Shown: positions 54,694 to 61,253 of the stretch, in pieces | Position numbering within the stretch: the stretch's first letter is position 1 | How the letters are laid out: every line of letters begins with the position of its first letter | From: Planctomycetota bacterium | Lineage (GTDB): Bacteria > Planctomycetota > Phycisphaerae > WQYP01 | Length of the DNA stretch: 61,253 bases | Reading direction: 5' to 3' | Assembly (NCBI GenBank): GCA_021805985.1 | Contig: JAJZDN010000022.1 | Coordinates: 1-61,253 of the forward strand | Position numbers and translations under genes: made by a program | Notes under the pieces: model-generated | What the model was told of the DNA's origin: nothing | The model's input: only the letters and a program-made list of their open reading frames with translations | Database searches by the model: none

Positions 54694-55563
54694 ATGTCTG
54701 ACTCTTCTTCCGGCGGCGTAAAAGTTATGGGCTTGATCATCGTGGCGGTGATTGTTATTGGCGTTGGCTTCTGGTTGTTTCAAACCCCACCGGCCAGCCC
54801 GATCTTAAAATATCCCACCAGCCGCACGGCCCTGCTGCGACGTTACATGAACTTGGTAGCGCAGGGACGCACCCTAACGGTTCAAGAAGCGTACAAGCTC
54901 ATTTCATGGCCCGTGCGTCAACAACATAAAAATCATCCGGGGCGCGTCTGGCAGACCATGGAAAATATGAACCGATATCTCACCGGACTTTTTGGCGACA
55001 ACTGGGGGCCTGAGGCAAAAATTATTCCACCCTCGGATACCGCCAGTAATAAGTATGTTGTTACCGTGCGAACTGAGAAATTCCACTTTACCCTCGCACC
55101 GCAAAACAAATTAGCCTCCCCCACGCTGGGCGGCACTGAGCATTGGGGCATTGCGGCCATTCGAGAATTTCCGTTTACCGGAGGAGGGCAGGAACAGCAC
55201 GTTGCAGCGGTAACATCTGTACTTGGTGCGGTAAACCCCGGCGCGGCAGCTAACGTAGGTGGAATTGCCGCAGCCTACAGCGAGGCAGACAATGGCACCG
55301 CCTGGCAGATTAAAGAGAGGTTACTGCCAACGGTAGAAGACCCCCATGCGGCGGCATTAAAGCAGTGCATTTACCAGTTATGGCCTGTAAGAAAAGACCC
55401 CACCGTCATATGGATGCTGAAAAAAATCAGCCACGACACGGCGTACGCCCCCAACATTCAAAATGACGCCAAGGCCGTCCTATCCGGCCGTGTGTCCAAT
55501 GCCATTCTCATCGGCAATCAGGTAACGCATATTCATACCCCCCTGCCGACCGAACCGCCGTGA
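54694..55563 (+). CDS. Single-pass membrane protein of unknown function
   Basis: 289 aa. One hydrophobic segment (about 9-27) near the N-terminus, then a soluble domain that would face the periplasm. No motif that I recognise; there is a Gly/Ala-rich stretch near 170-195. AGGG lies before the ATG. It is divergent from the sigma-54 regulator with only 57 bp between, so it may be one of its targets, but no -24/-12 promoter (TGGC-TTGC) was seen. It ends 1 bp before the convergent ribB. Confidence 0.7.
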   Translation: MSDSSSGGVKVMGLIIVAVIVIGVGFWLFQTPPASPILKYPTSRTALLRRYMNLVAQGRTLTVQEAYKLISWPVRQQHKNHPGRVWQTMENMNRYLTGLFGDNWGPEAKIIPPSDTASNKYVVTVRTEKFHFTLAPQNKLASPTLGGTEHWGIAAIREFPFTGGGQEQHVAAVTSVLGAVNPGAAANVGGIAAAYSEADNGTAWQIKERLLPTVEDPHAAALKQCIYQLWPVRKDPTVIWMLKKISHDTAYAPNIQNDAKAVLSGRVSNAILIGNQVTHIHTPLPTEPP

Positions 55564-55564
55564 G

Positions 55565-56725
55565 TTATTGGGGCTTGATGGGCCGCTGCTCAACAACGGT
55601 AAGGTCAAAGCCCTCAAGGCCGTGAAGCTTTTTTGGCCGATTGGTCAAAATAATTAATTCCCGCAGGCCAAGGTCACGCAGGATTTGCGCCCCCATACCG
55701 AAATCCCGTCGCCCCATCGCAGTGGAAGCTTCGGCGGAATTAGCAGGCATTTCAGCTTTGCGCATTTCCCGCAACCGAGCCAAAAGCGCCAGGCCACGCG
55801 ACTCCTGCCGCAGATACACTACAGCCCCCCTGCCGGCCTGTTGAATGATACGTAAAGAATTCTGCAGTTCGCTGCCGCTGTCGGTAAACGTAGCAGCAAA
55901 CACATCGCCCAGTAAATGTTCGGAATGCACGCGTACCAGAACCGGATCCGTCTGAATAACCGATTTGCCCGTGGCGGGGTCGATAGCGCCCACACCGCCA
56001 GTGGTAATAGCTAGATGCAACAGCGGGTCATTGAGTGTTTCATAAACATGCAAATCAAAGGTGCCGAACGCCGTCTTTAGTTCCGTTGATTCAATGCGTT
56101 TTACCAGAGCATCGCGCTGCAGCCGATATTGAATAATATCTGCATTGCTGCACATCAGCAGGCCGTGTCTGCGGCAAAACTTCTCCAACTCCGGCAGCCG
56201 GGCCATGGTGCCGTCTTCCGACATAATTTCAATGATCACACCGGCCGGATATAGTCCGGCCATTTTTGCCAGATCCACCGACCCCTCTGTTTGCCCCGCC
56301 CGCTCCAGCACGCCGCCGGGTCTGGCGTTCAATGGGTTAATGTGTCCTGGACGGCAAAGATCATCCGGGCCGCATTTGGGGTTAATCAGCGTTTGGATGG
56401 TCAGTGCACGTTCCGCCGCTGAAACGCCGGTTGTAATTCCCAATCGCGGATGAGCATCAACGGAGACGGTAAAGGCGGTGCCTAATGGTGCCGTGTTATA
56501 AGCGGCCTGCGGATACAAGGCCAGCCGGCGGCAGTCTTCAGGAGTCATGGCAACGCATAAAACGCCCCGCGCTTCTTTAAGCATAAAATTTACAATCGCG
56601 GGTGTAATAAACTGTGCCGCACAGACCAAATCACCTTCGTTTTCACGGTCTTCATCGTCCACCAGAACAATCATTTCACCCCGTTTTAACGCGGAGAGCA
56701 CATCTTGAATGGGAGCAAATTGCAT
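55565..56725 (-). CDS. ribB: 3,4-dihydroxy-2-butanone-4-phosphate synthase with degenerate GTP cyclohydrolase II domain
   Basis: 386 aa. The N-terminal RibB domain (about 1-205) has LVDDEDRENEGDLV and the GHINPL motif, and makes a riboflavin precursor from ribulose 5-phosphate. In the family motif G-H-T-E the His is Gln here (RAGQTEGSVDL). The C-terminal domain aligns with GTP cyclohydrolase II, but its three zinc cysteines are gone: the normal H-S-E-C and C-D-C-G are HSEH and TDSG here (about 265-285). It should therefore lack cyclohydrolase activity, as in RibBX proteins, and a separate ribA is expected elsewhere. Confidence 0.9.
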   Translation of the reverse strand: MQFAPIQDVLSALKRGEMIVLVDDEDRENEGDLVCAAQFITPAIVNFMLKEARGVLCVAMTPEDCRRLALYPQAAYNTAPLGTAFTVSVDAHPRLGITTGVSAAERALTIQTLINPKCGPDDLCRPGHINPLNARPGGVLERAGQTEGSVDLAKMAGLYPAGVIIEIMSEDGTMARLPELEKFCRRHGLLMCSNADIIQYRLQRDALVKRIESTELKTAFGTFDLHVYETLNDPLLHLAITTGGVGAIDPATGKSVIQTDPVLVRVHSEHLLGDVFAATFTDSGSELQNSLRIIQQAGRGAVVYLRQESRGLALLARLREMRKAEMPANSAEASTAMGRRDFGMGAQILRDLGLRELIILTNRPKKLHGLEGFDLTVVEQRPIKPQ

Positions 56726-56837
56726 GATCAGATTATCTCCACCGATATTCCGCTAACTCCGCATCGGCCTGCGGCATATCGCCGGGCACGAGCGTTGGCA
56801 TGGACGTTATCATAACGCAGTTTTAATGGGTCAAAAG

Positions 56838-56877
56838 AAATTGCCTGCCGCGGAATAGTCTCCTCGACAGGCAATTT
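56838..56877 (-). terminator. Rho-independent-type terminator
   Basis: AAATTGCCTG (56838-56847) and CAGGCAATTT (56868-56877) form a 10-bp stem with a 20-nt loop. On the minus strand it is 27 bp past the stop of the gene at 56905-57468 and is followed by a short T-rich stretch (CTTTTG). It separates that gene from ribB. Confidence 0.65.
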
Positions 56878-56904
56878 TATTCGTCCAATAACCCACGTGC
56901 GGTC

Positions 56905-57468
56905 TTAACTGGGGTTACAGGCTTTAAGTTGACCGCTGGAACACGTCGGAGGCGTGGCGACCTGCATTCCCTGCGGAGATTCCAAGGGATACCACTTCGA
57001 GCCTTTCTTGGGGCTGCGTACCAAAATTCCGCCACCTTGCATGGCCATTTGCATCATGGCAAAATTAGGCGGTTGGTCCTTGGCCTTCGGGCTGCTCTGC
57101 TGCGTTTGAAGTTGTTCCATCGCTTTTTTAGCCTGAGGCGAATATTTTTCGAGATAGGCCAGAATCTTATCTGAGCATGATGCGCAGGAATAGTATTCCG
57201 CCCAAACGAGCGTCGGTTTGCCTGTCTTACCGATTAATGGCGGCAATTTGGATCGCGCCAGAACCTGAACGCTGCTATCCGAGGTGTCATAATAATAGGC
57301 TGTTGTCGGGCCGTAATTATTGCTGTGGAACATTGTCCGGACAATAAAAGCGATAGCCACAATAGCCACCACGGCTGCAATAATGCTCATCACTGCAGAA
57401 TTTTCATTTATAGTGTTCCGAAAATTTGATGGCTTGAGCTTTTCTTTCCAGTTGTAGGGGAGAATCAT
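56905..57468 (-). CDS. Single-pass membrane protein of unknown function with C-x2-C motif
   Basis: 187 aa from the ATG at 57468, preceded by AGGAAGG. One hydrophobic segment (about 27-44), then an extracytoplasmic part with YYSCASCSDKI, a C-x2-C pair, a Gln/Met-rich stretch and two more cysteines near the end (PPTCSSGQLKAC). The cysteines might form disulfides or bind a metal. I do not recognise the family. The frame is open up to 57534, but the ribosome site supports 57468. It has its own terminator downstream. Confidence 0.75.
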   Translation of the reverse strand: MILPYNWKEKLKPSNFRNTINENSAVMSIIAAVVAIVAIAFIVRTMFHSNNYGPTTAYYYDTSDSSVQVLARSKLPPLIGKTGKPTLVWAEYYSCASCSDKILAYLEKYSPQAKKAMEQLQTQQSSPKAKDQPPNFAMMQMAMQGGGILVRSPKKGSKWYPLESPQGMQVATPPTCSSGQLKACNPS

Positions 57469-57930
57469 ATAAGGCACCTTCCTAAAAAAACTACACCAAT
57501 CGCTTGCACACAAAAGGCCCGAATAATGGGCCAAAATAAAGCTCTAAATCTCTGCGCCGCGGAGTTGCCGGGCACGGATTAATATCCGCCCCGATCTCGC
57601 ATGTCCATGACTTTAACACGTTTTTATTAAATTACAAGTTATCAATCGCGGATATTCTCAACGCCGGAAGTAACCCGATACCTCTGGCGTACAGCGTACC
57701 GCGACATTCCCCGAAAATTGGTCAATGAAATTGAGCGTGATCAAGTCGAAGCCGTGATGGCATGACCCAATTCGGCCAAGTCTTGACCCCCGGCAGACTA
57801 CGCCTGCCCCTGGCGGCATTCGACTAACATGATGAAAGCGATCGTCAGAATAAAGACCGATGGACATAAAGATGAATGGCTACCGAGCACTTTAAGTTTT
57901 TTTCATAATGTGTTAAGCTAATAGTCAAAT
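57469..57930. other. 462-bp gap upstream of tRNA-Pro
   Basis: No supported gene. Open frames are short and without motifs. It should contain the promoters of the membrane protein gene (leftward) and tRNA-Pro (rightward); CATAAT at 57904-57909 is a possible -10 for the tRNA. Confidence 0.5.
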
Positions 57931-57986
<56 letters not shown>

Positions 57987-58005
<19 letters not shown>

Positions 58006-59468
58006 TTATCTGGCGGAATCAGACCGCTGGTGAGCACATCGAAGGGTTTTCGCATTGAAAAATCAAGCTTTTCTTCTTTTAACGTCAAGTTCAAACAGAC
58101 AATTTCCAGAAGCTGCCGCTTTTCCTGACTTTCCGCTGTAAGCCATTTCTCTTTCAGGCTTTGCGAAAGTTCAAACACTTTCAACGCCAAATCCCCGTGT
58201 TCATCCCGGCCCCGGCCTTGGGCCTGCAATTGCAATTCCAGACTCGCCAGGCGATCCCGCAATTCGGTATCCTTAGCCGCGTAAGTATCGGTGGTGATTT
58301 CTTCCATGATCCGCAAATTCAATAGCCGGTCCCGGAATTGCTTGGCTTGCGTAATCTGCCGCTGTAAATCCTTGGCTGTATCTTCCGTTTCGCTCCGTTG
58401 CTGTTTGGACCAGGCCAGCAGGCTTTGCTGGAACCAGTGTCGGAGATCATCGGGCAGGCGGATGCGATCAAACAGGGCCAGCACCTGCACGTCCAGTGCG
58501 TGTTCCGTCAGGCGAATGCGGGGATGGCCCGGCGCGGTGTACTTGCTGCATCGGTAATACACATACTCTTTTCCGGTTTTCTTTTTCGTCACCGATTCCC
58601 CGGTAATCACCGCGCCACAGTGCCCACAGGTTACCAGGCTGCCCGCATATGTGAGATCATGACCTTGGTATCGCTTGCCGCCCAGTAGAACCTGTACACG
58701 GTCAAAGGTGGCCCGATCCACCAAGGGCTTATGTTTTCCGGCATACCATTGATCCTGGTATCGCACTTCCCCGATGTACGCCCGATCCCGCAGGATGGAA
58801 TGGATCTTGCTGCGGGTCCACTGGGGCATGGTATCAATGTACGTGATACCCTCGGCTTCCAGCTTTTTCCGCATACTGTCGATGGTATGGCTTTCATAGG
58901 CGTACATCTGGAACAGGCGTTTTACTTTCGGGGCCTGTTGCTCATCCACTTCGATCAACCCCCGGCCATCAATTCGGATATTCCGGTATCCGTGGGGCGC
59001 TGCACCGCAGAACAATCCGCTTTGCACTCTTCTGGCATGGCCCTCCCGTACATCCAACCCTTGCTGTTCCGTGGTGTAGCTGGCGAACATGGCCAATTGC
59101 CGCCGCATCATTCTGCCGGCCGGGCTATTGTCGGTAGGCTGGCTGGTGGAAATGAAGGGAATGTGGTATTCCGATTCCAGCCTTTCAAGTTCAATGTAGT
59201 CATACAGATTCCGGGCTGCCCGATCCACTTTGTAGAAGAGCAGGCCGTCTATCTCGGCAGCGTGTTCCATGGCGTAGGTAATGAGTTCCCGGAAGGTTTT
59301 GCGTTCATCCCGCCGGGTGGCTGTTTCGGCGATGCGGTACAGCTTTGCAATAGTGCCATCATGCCGCTGAGCATAAGCTCGCAGGGCATCTTCCTGTACA
59401 TCCAGTGAAAAGCCTTCACGTTCCTGTTCCCGACTGCTGACCCGTGCTAATGCTACATACCGTTTCAT
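57987..59468 (-). CDS. Large serine recombinase (site-specific integrase)
   Basis: 493 aa from the ATG at 59468. The N-terminal resolvase domain has YVALARVSSREQ with the catalytic Ser, and conserved KVDRAARN and GRMMRRQLAMFA. The recombinase domain follows (about 165-270, AAPHGYRN, IHSILRDRAYIGEV), then a zinc ribbon (CGHCGAVI and a later YYRC) and a coiled coil (about 350-450). It would integrate and excise the element at tRNA-Pro. The last residues (NRGDRI) are read from the antisense of the tRNA 3' end. A longer open frame starts at 59510 but lacks conserved sequence. Confidence 0.93.
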
Positions 59469-59715
59469 GCTTGTTGACCCCCGACAAGACCCCAAAGAGA
59501 TTACCGACATTCAATAGAATGCCAATGGCATCTTCCGGCGTCAAGGGTTGAGCATAATAAGGTTGCCAGACACGTAGCGTCGAGGCAATCAGATCGGCGG
59601 TGATCCATGCGGGTAAACCGGCAGGCACAGCCCGCGCTGCGGCATCAGGATCAACCCGCCGGTCAACCGGTGCGTTGGCCACCTTATCTTTGGAGAATCG
59701 ATTGACGCGTTGCAT
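59416..59715 (-). CDS. Small accessory protein overlapping the serine recombinase
   Basis: 99 aa from an ATG at 59715 (another at 59721). The middle (WITADLIASTLRVWQPYYAQPLTPEDAIGILLNVGNLFGVL) looks like a compact helical domain. I think I have seen this pattern in small genes beside serine recombinases in related bacteria, but cannot name a family. It overlaps the recombinase start by 53 bp in another frame, pointing to coupled translation. The residues past the recombinase start look like non-conserved tail. It may be a directionality factor or regulator, by position only. Confidence 0.65.
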   Translation of the reverse strand: MQRVNRFSKDKVANAPVDRRVDPDAAARAVPAGLPAWITADLIASTLRVWQPYYAQPLTPEDAIGILLNVGNLFGVLSGVNKHETVCSISTGQQSGTGT

Positions 59716-59842
59716 AACCATCCCGCACTTCAAACATCCGTCTATCGCACTGCGTGAAGCCAGCCCGCAGGCCTACGCGAATAAGGTGGCCGCCGGAACA
59801 CACAAACTCCCCGGCCAGGACACCCTAGCATCATACGAACAC

Positions 59843-59870
59843 AGTATGGCATTGTCATTAACAAAGTCAA
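59843..59870 (-). promoter_or_regulatory. Candidate promoter of the serine recombinase unit
   Basis: On the minus strand TTGACT (59870-59865), a 16-bp spacer and CATACT (59848-59843). Its TTGACTTTGTT resembles the -35 region of the left element. TGTCATT is repeated on either side (59853-59859 and 59871-59877). Confidence 0.4.
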
Positions 59871-59907
59871 TGTCATTATTACAGTTATATGGCGTTGCAC
59901 CGCCATT

Positions 59908-59924
59908 CGGCCTGATGCACAACT
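59908..59924. repeat. 17-bp direct repeat, copy 1
   Basis: CGGCCTGATGCACAACT, identical to 60219-60235. The two copies are 311 bp apart in the non-coding part of the right element. Confidence 0.6.
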
Positions 59925-60218
59925 GTCTTACCAAAGCTAAACGGAAATATGGCGCGGGCATCGCGGTTGTTGCCGGCCATGGCACAACCCGCACGCCTCT
60001 GTCGCCGGCGGGGCGACTTGCAACTCTCCTCCCACATCAAACGGTGGGAGCGCTACGCGGCCGTTATTGCGGCTTGTGGGACCGCCACACCTGCGACCAT
60101 CCCGATCCCGTCGCAAGGGGCCGTGGCCACGCCCACCAAGACCAGCCGCAGGCCCGCACGATGGCGTTGCCCAAAGGGCGCAATGCACCCAGGCGGACAT
60201 TTTAACTTTGGCGTGACA

Positions 60219-60235
60219 CGGCCTGATGCACAACT
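60219..60235. repeat. 17-bp direct repeat, copy 2
   Basis: Identical to 59908-59924. It lies 37 bp before the small gene at 60273. Confidence 0.6.
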
Positions 60236-60272
60236 TGCCCAGCGATCGGCGACCCTGTAGACTTTGTTCGTT

Positions 60273-60521
60273 ATGGCCAAACGAACCAAACCAGCAAAGA
60301 CCGCCAAGAGCGCCGACAGGCCCCTGACCGTCCAGAGAACCTATCGGTTCAATACCGAACTCTTTGAATCCTTTGAAGAGGATTGCGCCCGGCACTTGGC
60401 CAATCCCAAGCTGGTGCTGGAGGCGCTGATTCTGCACTGGCTGGAAGGTGACGCCAAGGCCCGAAGTGCCATCGCGATGCGTCATCGCCAACGCTTTGGA
60501 TTATCTTCCCAGGACCAGTAA
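60273..60521 (+). CDS. Small protein of unknown function, homologue of the 903-1148 gene
   Basis: 82 aa from the ATG at 60273; a TTG nine bases upstream is less likely. Basic N-terminus (KRTKPAKTAKSADR), then the same core as the left-element protein: PLTVQRTYRFNTELF, FEEDCARHLANPKL and LILHWLEGDA are shared. The tails diverge. High conservation of protein and DNA in two different elements suggests a maintained function or recent exchange. A DNA-binding role is a guess from size and charge. Confidence 0.8.
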   Translation: MAKRTKPAKTAKSADRPLTVQRTYRFNTELFESFEEDCARHLANPKLVLEALILHWLEGDAKARSAIAMRHRQRFGLSSQDQ

Positions 60522-61253
60522 TTCCCGCATCGGCATCGGCCCCCACGATCACCAAGGCACCACGCCGCGGCAACGCTCCAACCGGCGGCATCAATCGTGT
60601 AATTACCATGCTTTGTCCTCGGCTTGTGCCGGGCAACCGTCGCGCCCTCGGCTATGTTCCACTTCGCTCCGTCACGCCGGATTGCTCCGGCTCCAACCGG
60701 TACAAAGCACTGGCCGAAACACACTTCAGACCGCCCGCCTTGGCTTCCCGCCCTCTGACGTGGAAGGCCAAGGTGCGTCCCGATCTATCGGGATTGTGGA
60801 CGCAACCGGATGGACGAATGGGAGGGTGTTGAAAGCTCCCCCCGCTGGCATTGGCGAGGTAACAACAACCGACCGGCGCGACGTTTCGAGGCGGTTCCGA
60901 ATCGCCGGTGGAGCTTCCTCGGCAGCCCCGTCGCCCATGATCCATGGCGAAGTCAATGCCAAGTTGCCGAGGGGCGCTTCACCTTGGCTGACTTGGTTCG
61001 GTGGATGGTTTTGCCGCGCCCCATGGCACCGACACATTGGCGTTCCGCACCGTTGCCCGCCGTCCCGTGTCGGCACATGGCCACGCCATCAAGAAGGATA
61101 ATGGTTCTCTCCCGCGCAGGCTTTTCGCGCTGCTTGTCGCGTGGGCCAATGGCTCCCGGCGATGCCGACGATCCGCGCCAACAGGCTGTCAAGCAGGCCC
61201 TGTTCTTTCCCCGATCAAGCCGACTAAACAACCGCCAAGGTTTCCCGGAACAC
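60522..61253. other. 732 bp at the right edge without a supported gene
   Basis: G+C-rich sequence with several overlapping open frames on both strands, none with a motif I recognise. One frame starting at an ATG at 61101, after AAGGA, is still open at the window end after 51 codons and may be the start of a gene. Confidence 0.4.

Larger units (their letters stand above)
59716..60272. other. 557-bp divergent gap in the right element
   Basis: It separates the leftward recombinase unit from the rightward small gene. A longer rightward open frame (59600-60205) crosses it, but has no motif or ribosome site. It contains a candidate leftward promoter and a 17-bp direct repeat. Confidence 0.5.

Noticed and set aside
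57658-57867. 69-codon frame upstream of tRNA-Pro
   Set aside because: No ribosome site, no motif, and composition like non-coding DNA.
59600-60205. 201-codon frame in the right element
   Set aside because: It overlaps the small recombinase-linked gene antisense, lacks a ribosome site and reads as random, Arg/His-rich sequence.

Overview
The window looks like about 55 kb of ordinary chromosome (2935-57930) between two integrated mobile elements, each sitting at a tRNA gene. The best guess for the host is a Planctomycetota bacterium, probably close to the Phycisphaerae. The reasons are an imuB-dnaE2 pair with no imuA or lexA beside it, an enlarged prepilin peptidase, a deoxyhypusine-synthase-like gene, large GGDEF-EAL proteins, and secreted or single-pass proteins of unknown family. 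This placement is an inference from gene content; there is no rRNA or other decisive marker here.

Left end (1-2934): the inner end of an element integrated at tRNA-Leu(UAG). It has an S24-type repressor behind a promoter that would give a leaderless mRNA, a small gene of unknown function, an excisionase-like gene and a tyrosine integrase whose last codons run antisense into the tRNA. Right end (57931-61253): tRNA-Pro(GGG), a large serine recombinase whose last codons likewise run into the tRNA, a small overlapping gene upstream, and a close homologue of the small unknown gene from the left element.

3052-7997 is an inducible-mutagenesis operon (imuB, dnaE2) with a clear promoter and an 11-bp tandem repeat over its -10 box. 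8113-12156 is a compact defence island: an RloA/RloB-type ATPase-TOPRIM pair, then a complete PvuII-type restriction-modification system (endonuclease, controller, methyltransferase). The restriction-modification genes lie between two 73-bp direct repeats, one of which is the 3' end of pgpA, so the cassette appears to have entered by duplicating or carrying the end of its target gene. 12084-22219 returns to housekeeping genes on the minus strand: pgpA, pgsA (phosphatidylglycerol synthesis), rimO, pepA, prepilin peptidase, DHS-like and ftsH. Short dispersed hairpin repeats sit in the gaps.

22516-38555 has two GGDEF-EAL cyclic-di-GMP proteins, an O6-alkylguanine repair protein, a Tat-exported S9 peptidase and a tripartite RND efflux operon. 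39236-48305 is a long minus-strand run for translation and protein quality control: tsf, pyrH, frr, hsp20, lon, lipB, typA and a PHP-family phosphatase. 48607-57468 holds a cold-shock gene, a repeat-containing secreted protein, purA-uppS, a sigma-54 response regulator, a RibB protein with a degenerate GTP cyclohydrolase II domain, and two single-pass membrane proteins of unknown function.

The most interesting parts are the flanked restriction-modification cassette next to RloAB, the small gene family shared by two elements with unrelated recombinases, and the imuB control region.
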